This document shows, piece after piece, positions 7,877 to 15,390 of a stretch of DNA of 64,000 nucleotides. Every line of letters begins with the position of its first letter. Position 1 is the stretch's first letter. Below the pieces are notes generated by a model. That model was not told where the DNA came from. It worked only from the letters and a program-made list of their open reading frames with translations, and did not search any database. A program made the position numbers and the translations under genes. Source of the stretch: Rhodococcus opacus (GTDB lineage Bacteria; Actinomycetota; Actinomycetes; Mycobacteriales; Mycobacteriaceae); assembly GCF_012396235.1 (NCBI RefSeq), contig NZ_JAAXPA010000019.1, positions 1 to 64,000 of the forward strand. Direction: 5' to 3'.

Positions 7877-9322
7877 TCACGTCGACGCCAGGACCGCCTT
7901 CGATCGTCCCGGCATGAGGGCGGCGGCGACGACCGCGACCGCCACGAATCCGGCTCCCACGTACAGGGCGGGCGCGAGGGCGTCGATGTATCCCGTCGGC
8001 GTCAGACTGCCGCCCGCACCGAGGAACACCGCAGTCAGGAGCGCGATCCCCAGCGCGACGCCGATCTCACGGAGCGTTGCGTTGGTCGAACTGGCCGTGC
8101 CGTGGTCGGCCTCGGGCATGTCGGCGAGGACGGCGGTCGCGTTGGGGGCGAACGTCAAACCCATCCCTGCGCCCGCCATCACGAACGCCGGAATCATGCT
8201 GCCGTACGTGGCGCCGGGGACGATGAGCGACGCCATCCAGAGCAGCGACAACCCCTGCAGGACCAGTCCGGTGACGAGGAGGGTCCGGACTCCCAGCCGC
8301 GGCGCGAGCAGGCCTGCGATCGGCGCCACCAGCATGGGTGCGGCCGTCCACGGCAGGGTCCGCAGGCCGGCCTCGAACGGTGAGTACCCCATGACGATCT
8401 GGAGGTACTGCGACAGGAGGAAGACGGCGCCCATCATTCCCAGCGTGAACGTCAGCCCGATCACGTTGGCCAGGGAGAACTGCCGGGACCGGAACAGCCG
8501 CAGCGGCATCACGGGGAAGGGGGTGCGCAATTCGCGCACCACGAACGCCGCGAGCAGTACCGCCGATGCGACGAGAGCACCGAGCACCGTGGCGCTGGTC
8601 CAGCCGTCGTCGTTGCCGTGCACGATGCCCCAGACTCCGAGGAACACGGCGGCTCCGGCCAGGACGACGCCGAGCGGATCCAGCGGCTGCCGCTTGCCCT
8701 TCGACTCGCCGAGCGCATAGAGCGCCAACGGGATCGCGACCGCTGCGACGGGGACGTTGATCCAGAACACGGCTTGCCAGGACACCCCGTCGACGACGGC
8801 GCCGCCGACCACGGGGCCGAGGGCAACCCCCAGTCCGGAGACGCCGCCCCAGATCCCGATGGCGAGCGCGCGTTTGGCGACCGGCACGGCACCGGCGAGG
8901 AGGGTGAGGGAGAGCGGCATGATCGCTGCCGCGCCGACGCCCTGGACGGCGCGCGCGGCGATCAGCATCTCGGAGGTGGTCGACAGGGCCGACGCGATCG
9001 ACGCGAGCGCGAAGAGCACTATGCCCCAGAGAAATACACGGCGACGGCCGAGGCGGTCGCCCAGCGCGGACAGCGTCAACATCAACGTCGCGAAGGCGAG
9101 TGTGTAGGCGTTCATGAACCACTGCAACTGCCCCACCGACGCGCCGAGGTCGCGCTGGATCACCGGGAGGGCGCTGGTCATCACCAGATTGTCGAGTGTG
9201 GCCATGAACATCGGTATCGAGGCGGCGACGATCGCCAGCCATACCGGCACCCGCCGGCCGCGGCCCCACCCGGGGGGAGGCGCCGCCGATTCGTGTTCCA
9301 GGCGTTCGGAGAGTGTCGTCAT
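7877..9322 (-). CDS. MFS drug-efflux transporter, DHA2 (EmrB/QacA) family
   Basis: A 481-aa proton-coupled exporter with about 14 membrane helices. Seen are the antiporter motif A (GDRLGRRRVFLWG), motif C (GGVSGLGVALGPVVGGAVV) and the TLDNLVMTSALPVIQRDL stretch of helix 1 with its acidic residue. I chose ATG 9322 (MTTLSERLEHES) because AGGA lies about 7 nt upstream; an in-frame start at 9352 lacks this. It is divergent from a TetR repressor with an inverted repeat between them, the usual arrangement for a drug-inducible pump. Substrate unknown. Confidence 0.9.
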   Translation of the reverse strand: MTTLSERLEHESAAPPPGWGRGRRVPVWLAIVAASIPMFMATLDNLVMTSALPVIQRDLGASVGQLQWFMNAYTLAFATLMLTLSALGDRLGRRRVFLWGIVLFALASIASALSTTSEMLIAARAVQGVGAAAIMPLSLTLLAGAVPVAKRALAIGIWGGVSGLGVALGPVVGGAVVDGVSWQAVFWINVPVAAVAIPLALYALGESKGKRQPLDPLGVVLAGAAVFLGVWGIVHGNDDGWTSATVLGALVASAVLLAAFVVRELRTPFPVMPLRLFRSRQFSLANVIGLTFTLGMMGAVFLLSQYLQIVMGYSPFEAGLRTLPWTAAPMLVAPIAGLLAPRLGVRTLLVTGLVLQGLSLLWMASLIVPGATYGSMIPAFVMAGAGMGLTFAPNATAVLADMPEADHGTASSTNATLREIGVALGIALLTAVFLGAGGSLTPTGYIDALAPALYVGAGFVAVAVVAAALMPGRSKAVLAST

Positions 9323-9374
9323 GACGGGTCCTCGCATCCGGGTCGTGAGCACGGGAAGAAGAAGTTGTAAGCAT

Positions 9375-9411
9375 CAGATGATTACCTATTTCGAAGACTA
9401 GTAATCGACTG
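9375..9411. promoter_or_regulatory. TetR operator candidate in divergent promoter
   Basis: An inverted repeat CAGATGATTAC - 15 nt - GTAATCGACTG, with GATTAC/GTAATC perfect and 9 of 11 outer positions matching, sits between the MFS and tetR genes. It is much more AT-rich than its surroundings. Its place, about 14 nt before the tetR start and 50 nt before the pump start, fits repression of both. Confidence 0.65.
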
Positions 9412-9424
9412 ATAACATGTCAAC

Positions 9425-10051
9425 ATGGCATCGCCCGTGAAACAGACCCGCATGAGCGCGACCGAACGTCGCGAACTCGTACTGGCCGCGGCCTCCCGCG
9501 CATTCGCCAGGGACGGCTATCACGGCACCAGCACCGACGCCGTCGCACGCGAGGCCGGGGTGTCCCAGCCCTACGTGGTGCGCATGTTCGGTTCGAAGTC
9601 ACGGCTGTTCGCCGACGTCTTCGACCGCGCGATGCGTCGGATCATGGACACCTTCGAGCCGTACTTCGACGATGTCGCCGCGGACCCCGAGAACGACGAG
9701 TCGTGGCTCCCGATGGGCATCGCGTACACCGAACTGCTCGAGGACCGCGACCTCCTGCTCGTGATGATGCACGGCTTCACGTCCGGCGCGAACCCGGAGA
9801 TCGGCGCGCTGGCCCGCGATTGGATGTCCCGGCTCTACACGCAGATCCGAACGCGCACCGGGTGCAGCCCCGAACAGGCCCGCACCTTCATCGCCAACGG
9901 AATGCTGCTCAACACCCTGCTCGCCATGCAGGTACCCGAGCACGCCGGGCAGGATCCGGCGCTCGAGGAGCTCGCCGTGTGCGCGTTCGGCAACGCCCTG
10001 GACGCCGCGGGCTCCGAGAACGCATCCGAGATCGGCGATTTCCGCTCTTGA
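9425..10051 (+). CDS. TetR family transcriptional regulator
   Basis: A 208-aa TetR repressor. The N-terminal HTH spans residues 12-58 (RRELVLAAASRAFARDGYHG, then TSTDAVAREAGVSQPYVVRM and FGSKSRLFADVF). The remainder is an all-helical ligand-binding domain (ELLEDRDLLLVMMHGF). It is transcribed away from the DHA2 efflux gene across a shared inverted repeat, so it most likely represses the pump and itself until a toxic ligand binds. Confidence 0.9.
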   Translation: MASPVKQTRMSATERRELVLAAASRAFARDGYHGTSTDAVAREAGVSQPYVVRMFGSKSRLFADVFDRAMRRIMDTFEPYFDDVAADPENDESWLPMGIAYTELLEDRDLLLVMMHGFTSGANPEIGALARDWMSRLYTQIRTRTGCSPEQARTFIANGMLLNTLLAMQVPEHAGQDPALEELAVCAFGNALDAAGSENASEIGDFRS

Positions 10052-10081
10052 TCTTGCTCATCGGACACACGGCGGGGCACG

Positions 10082-10729
10082 ATGGAAGCGTGCGGAAGGG
10101 GCGTCGCCGTGGACCGAGCCGTTGAGTCTCGACTGAGCTATTCCGACCGGGAGGGTCACCACCACACCGTGGACCTCTCCCCCGCTTCCGCGCGCGTCAC
10201 GATCGGACGGTCGCCCGGTTCCGATCTGCTCCTCACCGAGGACGACGAGGTCTCGCGGCTCCATGCCGTCCTCGAATGCGTCGGCTCGCACTGGACCATC
10301 CTCGACGACGGGCTCTCCCGCAACGGCACGTTCGTCAACGGCGAACGGCTGGCGGGGCGCCGACGGCTCCGCCAGGGCGACAGCATCCGCATCGGCGGGA
10401 CGAAGATCCGGTACCTGGAATTCGGCGGTTCTCTCGACGAGGCCACCCGGATGGGAACCGACATGCCCGAGGTCCGGTCCCTCACCGACACCCAGCGCGC
10501 GGTCCTCACGGCGCTGTGCCGGCCGTACAAGCACGGCGCCGCATTCGCGAATCCCGCGTCGAATCAGCAGATCGCCCAGGAACTGTTCCTCAGTGTCGAC
10601 GCGATCAAGACTCACCTCCGGGCGTTGTTCGCGAAATTCGGCGTCGGCGATCTCCCGCAGAATCAGAAGCGGGTCAGCCTGGCCGAGCGGGCCATGCGCA
10701 GCGGCATCATCAACGAGCGCGATCTCTGA
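10082..10729 (+). CDS. FHA domain - winged-helix/LuxR-like HTH protein
   Basis: A 215-aa two-domain protein. The FHA domain (about residues 20-110) has its phosphothreonine-binding signature: VTIGRSPGSDLLL, SRLHAVLE, LSRNGTFVNGERL. The C-terminal part (about 135-200) reads LTDTQRAVLTALCRP, then ASNQQIAQELFLSVDAIKTH and LRALFAKFGV, a LuxR-like DNA-binding helix-turn-helix. This would link Ser/Thr kinase signalling to transcription. The order FHA then HTH is the reverse of EmbR. GTG 10109, with GAAGGGG upstream, is an alternative start. Its stop touches that of the convergent hydrolase (TGATCA at 10727-10732). Confidence 0.85.
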   Translation: MEACGRGVAVDRAVESRLSYSDREGHHHTVDLSPASARVTIGRSPGSDLLLTEDDEVSRLHAVLECVGSHWTILDDGLSRNGTFVNGERLAGRRRLRQGDSIRIGGTKIRYLEFGGSLDEATRMGTDMPEVRSLTDTQRAVLTALCRPYKHGAAFANPASNQQIAQELFLSVDAIKTHLRALFAKFGVGDLPQNQKRVSLAERAMRSGIINERDL

Positions 10730-11692
10730 TCAGCCGACGGCCATCAGTTCGCGGTCGAAAGCGGCGGTCTCACCGTGCGCGATGCGCTCGACGAGGCCGA
10801 TGATCGCGAGGGCGACGTCGGCGGCGCGCTCGAGGATTACCGAGTGCCCGGCTCCGTCGACGCTCACGAGTTCCGAAGCGGGGAGCTTCGAGGCCATGGC
10901 GACCGAATGCTGGAACGGGGTGAGCATGTCCACCGAGCCGCACAGAATCAGCGACGGAATGTGAGCGAGTGCGGCCAGGGAGTGCCGCTCGTCGAACCCG
11001 AGCAGGGATTCGAGGAAACTCGACATGGTGACGACGGACGTCGTGTTGACCATGGCCGAGACCAGAGCGGCAAGCCTCGGATCGACGGCCCGATTGCGGG
11101 CGCTCGCCGCGCGGGCAATCGCCGTGCAGACGGTGCGTCCCACTCGCTTCGATCCGTGCACGACCCGGGGTGCCCGGCGCACCGCGGTGCGGAACAGCGA
11201 CACCGCGGGGCTACGCAGGTGACGACCGAGACCGGCCTCGGCGAGATCGAACGCCGCAGTGGAGATCAGGGCCATGCCGACGATCCGCGAACCGATCGTG
11301 TGCGGGTTCTGCCGCGTGTACGACAGCGCGGTCATCCCGCCCATCGAGTGCCCGATGAGGACGACCGGACCGTGCGGTGCGACGGCGTCGAGCACGGAGC
11401 CGAGGTCGCGGCCGAGCTGATCGATCGTGTAGGTGGCGGCCGGCGCCTCCCCCGACTCTCCGTGTCCGCGGTGATCGTAGAAGACCATACGAACATCGTT
11501 GCGCCAGAAACGAACCAGCTGTTCACGCAGTGCCCACCAGGATTCGGTGCGCAGGCAGTGACCGTGAACGAACACCACGGTGGTGGCTGCGTCGGGCGAA
11601 CCGAACTCGCGAACCGCCAGCGCGATCCCGTCGTCGGTCCGAACCGTGAGGCGACGGCCCTCGTGCTCGTGTGCAACCGGGGTGTTCGTCAT
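10730..11692 (-). CDS. alpha/beta-fold hydrolase
   Basis: A 320-aa soluble alpha/beta hydrolase. The oxyanion-hole region is VVFVHGHCLRTESWW, the nucleophile elbow GHSMGGM, an Asp in CGSVDMLTPF and the His in GAGHSVIL, so the triad is complete. A helical cap lies between about residues 150 and 230. ATG 11692 is preceded by GAGGAGG; the frame is open for 88 more codons upstream but without similarity. A copy of the dispersed repeat lies upstream (11754-11795). Substrate unknown; esterase, lipase or C-C hydrolase are all possible. Confidence 0.88.
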   Translation of the reverse strand: MTNTPVAHEHEGRRLTVRTDDGIALAVREFGSPDAATTVVFVHGHCLRTESWWALREQLVRFWRNDVRMVFYDHRGHGESGEAPAATYTIDQLGRDLGSVLDAVAPHGPVVLIGHSMGGMTALSYTRQNPHTIGSRIVGMALISTAAFDLAEAGLGRHLRSPAVSLFRTAVRRAPRVVHGSKRVGRTVCTAIARAASARNRAVDPRLAALVSAMVNTTSVVTMSSFLESLLGFDERHSLAALAHIPSLILCGSVDMLTPFQHSVAMASKLPASELVSVDGAGHSVILERAADVALAIIGLVERIAHGETAAFDRELMAVG

Positions 11693-11753
11693 GATGGCCT
11701 CCTCGGTTTCTTCGCTCGCGGCTGGTAAAGCGTTACGTTCTTGCTTGTCCTCT

Positions 11754-11795
11754 ACTGTGCCGCGCACGGTCCGACCCGACCAGGACCCCCAGTGG
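11754..11795. repeat. dispersed repeat, copy C
   Basis: Third and most diverged copy of a short element also found at 12576-12627 and 13491-13542. It contains GCGCACGGTCCGACCCGACC, then AGGACC and a GGTG end. The shared core is CGG(A/T)CC-N4-CGACCAGG. It lies 60-100 nt upstream of the hydrolase start. Confidence 0.5.
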
Positions 11796-11857
11796 TGGCC
11801 AGTGCACCCGGAGGTGTTGTGCTTTCCACCCCTGGGGTGGGTGGACGCGGGCACGCC

Positions 11858-11882
11858 GAAGCCCCCTCGGCGAGGGGGCTTC
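11858..11882. terminator. intrinsic terminator after hsp20
   Basis: An 11-bp perfect stem GAAGCCCCCTC / GAGGGGGCTTC with loop GGC lies 27 nt after the hsp20 stop on the minus strand. Confidence 0.8.
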
Positions 11883-11909
11883 CGCACAGCAGATGTTCCC
11901 GCCGCAGCG

Positions 11910-12368
11910 TCAGGTCGTCTCGCTCGCGGGACCCGCCTCGATCGTGCGATGCTCACCGGTTCCGAGGCTGGAGACCTCGATCCGCCGCGGCTTCGCCCGT
12001 TCGGCGAGCGGGATTGTCACGCTCAGGACACCGTTCTCGTAGGACGCCGAAATGCGGTCGGGGTCGACGCCGTCGCCGAGCGACAGCTGGCGCCGGAACG
12101 TTCCGCTGAACCGCTCGGAGGCGATCCATTGCACGTTCTCCTCGGACGGCGCGCTGCGATGAGCCGTCAAGGTGAGCGTGCCGTTGTCGACACTGACGTC
12201 GACGGAACCGGGATCGACGCCCGGCAGGTCGGCGTGCAGGACGTAGTGGTCGTCGACCTTGTACAGATCCATCGGCATGAATCGTGGTACCCGCGCGGTT
12301 CCGGATTCCGTGCCGAGGAGACTCTTGGTCATGGATTCGAGGTCATTGAAAGGATCGAAGCGAAGCAC
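11910..12368 (-). CDS. hsp20: Hsp20/alpha-crystallin small heat-shock protein
   Basis: A 152-aa ATP-independent holdase chaperone. It starts MLRFDPFNDLESMTKSLLG; the alpha-crystallin domain runs from about residue 35 to 128 (HYVLHADLPGVDPGSVDVSV, FRRQLSLGDGVDPDRISASY) and includes the NGVLSVTIP motif; a short polar tail follows. GAGGTGT-type bases precede ATG 12368. A CIRCE element 74-100 nt upstream places it under the HrcA repressor, so expression should rise on heat shock. A hairpin terminator follows. Confidence 0.93.
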   Translation of the reverse strand: MLRFDPFNDLESMTKSLLGTESGTARVPRFMPMDLYKVDDHYVLHADLPGVDPGSVDVSVDNGTLTLTAHRSAPSEENVQWIASERFSGTFRRQLSLGDGVDPDRISASYENGVLSVTIPLAERAKPRRIEVSSLGTGEHRTIEAGPASETT

Positions 12369-12441
12369 AGCAACACACCTCCTGCATCACTCGAGGCGCC
12401 CGCCACCCCGACGGGAGCCAGATTCACTGTGCATCGCTAAT

Positions 12442-12468
12442 TTAGCACTCGACACCCGAGAGTGCCAG
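12442..12468. promoter_or_regulatory. CIRCE element (HrcA operator)
   Basis: TTAGCACTC-N9-GAGTGCCAG matches the CIRCE consensus TTAGCACTC-N9-GAGTGCTAA in 16 of 18 positions, including the whole left arm and GAGTGC. HrcA represses class I heat-shock genes from this site; here it should control hsp20, which is transcribed leftwards. Confidence 0.85.
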
Positions 12469-12575
12469 TTCGGGAGGACCCTGGAATCTTCGCCTTGTGA
12501 GGTCCGGTTCCGGGGTCCTCGCCGCGACGTACCGACCGGTCCGGGCCGCTCGCGACTGGAGGGTATTCTCTACTG

Positions 12576-12627
12576 CCACTTCAGAATGCGGTGCACGGAC
12601 CGGCGCGACCAGGCACCCTGGGGTGCG
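12576..12627. repeat. dispersed repeat, copy A
   Basis: A 52-nt segment collinear, without gaps, with copy B at 13491-13542; 37 of 52 positions agree. Conserved blocks in order are CCAC, AGAATGCG, CGGACC, CGACCAGG, ACC, GGG and GCG. It lies upstream of hsp20 and just past the end of the small secreted-protein gene. Confidence 0.6.
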
Positions 12628-12634
12628 AATCCCG

Positions 12635-12931
12635 TCACCCCCAGGGTTGCCCCTGGCCGCCGCCGAAGTCGTAGCCGCCGACGCTCGCTCCGTCCGGACC
12701 GGCGTTGATGCCGTCGATCGCGATCACGGTGCCGACAGCCGCTCCGCCGATCGTCACGGTGCCGCCCTGAGGGTTCTGTCCGGGCGCGAGGTTGCTCACG
12801 GACGGGTCGTCGGCGGGGGCGTCGGGTGCCGCCGACGCGATGCCGGCGCCTGCGGCGAGGACGAAGAATGCGGCGGCGACGGTGGCACCCGTGCGCGTCA
12901 GAGCAGTGGTGAAATCGAAGGACATCGACAT
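12635..12931 (-). CDS. small secreted protein with IGGAAVG motif
   Basis: A 98-aa exported protein of unknown function. A signal peptide runs to AGAGIASA at about residue 34, followed by an acidic then Gly-rich mature part with GGTVTIGGAAVGTVIAIDG and the end GGYDFGGGQGQPWG. ATG 12931 has AAAGG 7 nt upstream; a GTG five codons earlier overlaps that site. It shares the end of the signal peptide (AGAGIASA) and the IGGAAVG motif with the next gene upstream, so the two are probably diverged tandem paralogues. Confidence 0.65.
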   Translation of the reverse strand: MSMSFDFTTALTRTGATVAAAFFVLAAGAGIASAAPDAPADDPSVSNLAPGQNPQGGTVTIGGAAVGTVIAIDGINAGPDGASVGGYDFGGGQGQPWG

Positions 12932-13053
12932 GAAAGAACCTTTCACAGTGTGTGGTGCCGGGGAGGCGGCGTGGGCAGTACTGACGCCGAGGGGCCGGCA
13001 CCCGCGGGTGGCGGCCCCTCGAACTTCAGGAAGATCGCGCAGTCACGACGCGG

Positions 13054-13455
13054 TCAGATGCAGAAGATGAACGAGCAGTTTTCGGTGCTGTCCCCGGCGC
13101 CCGCGCCGCCGGCGCCACCCGCACCACCGGTGGCAGGACCACCGTTTCCACCGTTGCCGCCGTTGGCGTTGCCGCCGTTGGCGTTGCCGCCGTTGCCGAC
13201 GTTCGTGTTGACCGTTGCACCGTCTCCGACCGCTGCGCCACCGATGATGACGCCGCCGGAGTTGTCGACGTTGCCATTTGCGGAGCCGCCGTTGGCGCTA
13301 CCGCCTGCGCCGCCGGCGCCGCCCTCCGAACTACCCGGAGCCCCGGCACCGCCGGCTCCACCAGCGGGGTCGGCCGAGGCGATTCCTGCTCCGGCAGTGA
13401 GGGCGAAGCCCGCGATGGCGAGAGCGGAAAGGGTGCGCTTGAGGGTGTGTGTCAT
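13054..13455 (-). CDS. secreted Gly/Asn-rich repeat protein with C-terminal Cys pair
   Basis: A 133-aa exported protein. The signal peptide (MTHTLKRTLSALAIAGFALT) ends at AGAGIASA. The mature part is built of GGAGGAG and GGNAN/GGNGG repeats around a central VIIGGAAVGDGATVNTNVG, and ends DSTENCSFIFCI. The composition recalls the PGRS part of mycobacterial PE_PGRS proteins but there is no PE domain. The two closing cysteines could form a disulfide. Dispersed repeat copy B lies 36-87 nt upstream and may carry its promoter. Function unknown. Confidence 0.7.
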   Translation of the reverse strand: MTHTLKRTLSALAIAGFALTAGAGIASADPAGGAGGAGAPGSSEGGAGGAGGSANGGSANGNVDNSGGVIIGGAAVGDGATVNTNVGNGGNANGGNANGGNGGNGGPATGGAGGAGGAGAGDSTENCSFIFCI

Positions 13456-13490
13456 GTGTGGATCTTTCTGTGGGGGTGGGGTTTTGCTTG

Positions 13491-13542
13491 CCACATAAGA
13501 ATGCGCCGATCGGACCCACCCGACCAGGTACCACAGGGGGCG
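13491..13542. repeat. dispersed repeat, copy B
   Basis: Partner of copy A, with the same order of blocks: CCAC, AGAATGCG, CGGACC, CGACCAGG, ACC, GGG, GCG. It lies directly upstream of the Gly-rich secreted-protein gene, where a leftward promoter is expected. Confidence 0.6.
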
Positions 13543-13591
13543 CAACCGGCACCCCGAGGGATGACGCCACCCCACCCCCGTAGAGCCGTGT

Positions 13592-15322
13592 CTACGGCCG
13601 CATTTCGTAGGCGCCGTCGTAGTTCTCCACCTGCGCCCACACCCGCGAGAACCGCTCCGCGTCGACCACCGGGCGGCGTATCGCGCCGAGCGCCCACTTC
13701 TGCTGCGCCTCGGTGGCAGACGATTTGCCGTGCAGCGCAACGGCATAACCGGAGAAATCGCGGATCTGGAAATCGAAGATCTGGTCGATCAGATCGCGGT
13801 CGACGCCGGCGATCGCGGCCTGCTCGAGAATCAGGTGCCCGTAGACCACGAGCGAGAACAAGTGCCCGAGGTCGAGCAGGAAGTCGAGATCCTTCTGCTG
13901 GGCCGCGTCGGGCGGGGCGGTGGTGAGCAGTTCCCTCAGCGCGGTCGCCTGCTCGTGGAAGCGAGCCACGTTGGGGACGTCCGAGTGCGCCTCGTAGGTC
14001 TTCGTCCAGTCGTGGAACTGAATCTTGCCGGCACCGCGGGTCGGGCCCTGGGCCCAGAAGAACGCATCGTCGGCGGCGTCGAGCCGGGTGCCGATCTCCG
14101 GGTACTCCGCCGGGTTGAGCAGGTAGTTCGGCATGAACTTGAGGATCAGGCCGACGTTGACGTGCACGGTGCCCTCGAGCTTCGGCAGAGTGCCGATCAG
14201 CTGGGCGGCCTCGCGGAAGTAGGTGTTCTTCTCGTAGCCCTTCGCCGCGATCACGTCGTGCAGCAGCGCGATCACCTTCTCCCCTTCGGAGGTGACCTTC
14301 GCCTTCGTCATCGGGTTGAACAGCAGGTACCGGCGATCGTCGAGACTCGCGCTGCGGAAGTAGTCGACCGAGCGTGCGCTGAACAGCTTCATCGCGATCA
14401 GCCGGCTGTAGGCGTCGACGAAGTTTCCGCGCACGTGCGCGAAGTCGGTGACGGGGCTTCCGTACAGAATCCTGTTGTGCGCGTGGGTGATCGACTCGTA
14501 GAACGCGTGCTCGGAGATCCCGATGGATCCTGTGCACAGGTTGAACTTGCCGACGTTGACCGTGTTGAGCGCGGCCTCGAACGCGGCCACCCCCGTGTGG
14601 AGAATGTCCTCTTCCCGCACCGGGTAGTCCTCGAGCCGGAACGTGCTGACGTACATCTGGCCGTGCACCACATTGCCCTGCAGGTGGTAGGCCGGGTGGC
14701 GGCTGTCCGCGACGAAGAAGACGTACCCGTCGCTGCCCTCCACATCGGTGCGCCTGCCGAACACCGACACCATGCCCGCGACGTTGCCGTTGCCGATGTA
14801 GTACTTGTCGCCGCTCGCGGTGAACGCCAGATCCGGGTCGTTGTCGGCGGGGGTCAGCAGCATGTCCGTCGAGTAGACGTCCGCGCCGTGCTCTTTCTCC
14901 GACAGACCGAACGCCAGCACCCCGCCGTCGTCGAGGAGCGTCGCTGCCCGTTCCTTCGCGGCGCGGTTCCCGCTCATCCAGATGGGGCCGAGACCCAGGA
15001 TGGTCACCTGCCACGCGTACCAGTACGCGAGACCGTAGAAACCGAAGATCTCACTGAGGGCGGCGTTGCGTGCGGCATCCCAGCGCTTGTCCGGATCGCC
15101 GCCCGCCAGGTCGGCGGGGGTGAGGAACTTCGCGAACAGCTTCTCCCGTTTCACGAACTCCAGGAAGTCGTCGGGCCACACGGCCTCGAGATCGTCCTCG
15201 AGCAACCGCTTCTTGCCCCGAGACTCGAACCACTCGATCAGCGCCCGCAGCAGTCTGCGCGTCTCCGGATCGAAATGCTCGGGATCGTAGGAGGTCGGAT
15301 CGAACAGCAGGGAATTCGTCAC
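13592..15322 (-). CDS. acyl-CoA dehydrogenase family protein
   Basis: A 576-aa flavoprotein of the acyl-CoA dehydrogenase/oxidase superfamily. The FAD and substrate region is seen in LAFGLSEKEHGADVYSTDM and TASGDKYYIGNGNVAG; helical N- and C-terminal domains flank it. At 576 aa it is longer than the classical 380-aa enzymes and nearer to the FadE5-like or oxidase-like forms. It would catalyse alpha,beta-desaturation of an acyl-CoA, chain length unknown. The GTG start at 15322 has AAAGG 7 nt upstream, inside the 3' arm of a 15-bp hairpin (15328-15376). It follows proS on the same strand. Confidence 0.88.
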   Translation of the reverse strand: MTNSLLFDPTSYDPEHFDPETRRLLRALIEWFESRGKKRLLEDDLEAVWPDDFLEFVKREKLFAKFLTPADLAGGDPDKRWDAARNAALSEIFGFYGLAYWYAWQVTILGLGPIWMSGNRAAKERAATLLDDGGVLAFGLSEKEHGADVYSTDMLLTPADNDPDLAFTASGDKYYIGNGNVAGMVSVFGRRTDVEGSDGYVFFVADSRHPAYHLQGNVVHGQMYVSTFRLEDYPVREEDILHTGVAAFEAALNTVNVGKFNLCTGSIGISEHAFYESITHAHNRILYGSPVTDFAHVRGNFVDAYSRLIAMKLFSARSVDYFRSASLDDRRYLLFNPMTKAKVTSEGEKVIALLHDVIAAKGYEKNTYFREAAQLIGTLPKLEGTVHVNVGLILKFMPNYLLNPAEYPEIGTRLDAADDAFFWAQGPTRGAGKIQFHDWTKTYEAHSDVPNVARFHEQATALRELLTTAPPDAAQQKDLDFLLDLGHLFSLVVYGHLILEQAAIAGVDRDLIDQIFDFQIRDFSGYAVALHGKSSATEAQQKWALGAIRRPVVDAERFSRVWAQVENYDGAYEMRP

Positions 15323-15327
15323 AGCAG

Positions 15328-15376
15328 GCCTTTCGTCCGGACGTGTCAGGCCAAGCTAACAGTCCGGACGAAAGGC
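15328..15376 (-). promoter_or_regulatory. 15-bp inverted repeat covering the RBS of the acyl-CoA dehydrogenase gene
   Basis: GCCTTTCGTCCGGAC and GTCCGGACGAAAGGC are perfect inverted arms separated by 19 nt. On the transcript the second arm contains the AAAGG ribosome binding site of the gene starting at 15322, so folding would hide it. Each arm also contains TCCGGA, itself palindromic, so the DNA could instead be an operator or serve as the proS terminator. Confidence 0.7.
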
Positions 15377-15390
15377 GTGGGGCGGTTTGA

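Noticed and set aside
7697-8383. Plus-strand frame starting in the intergenic region and entering the MFS gene
   Set aside because: It overlaps the terminator and the antisense of a well-supported transporter; no similarity seen.
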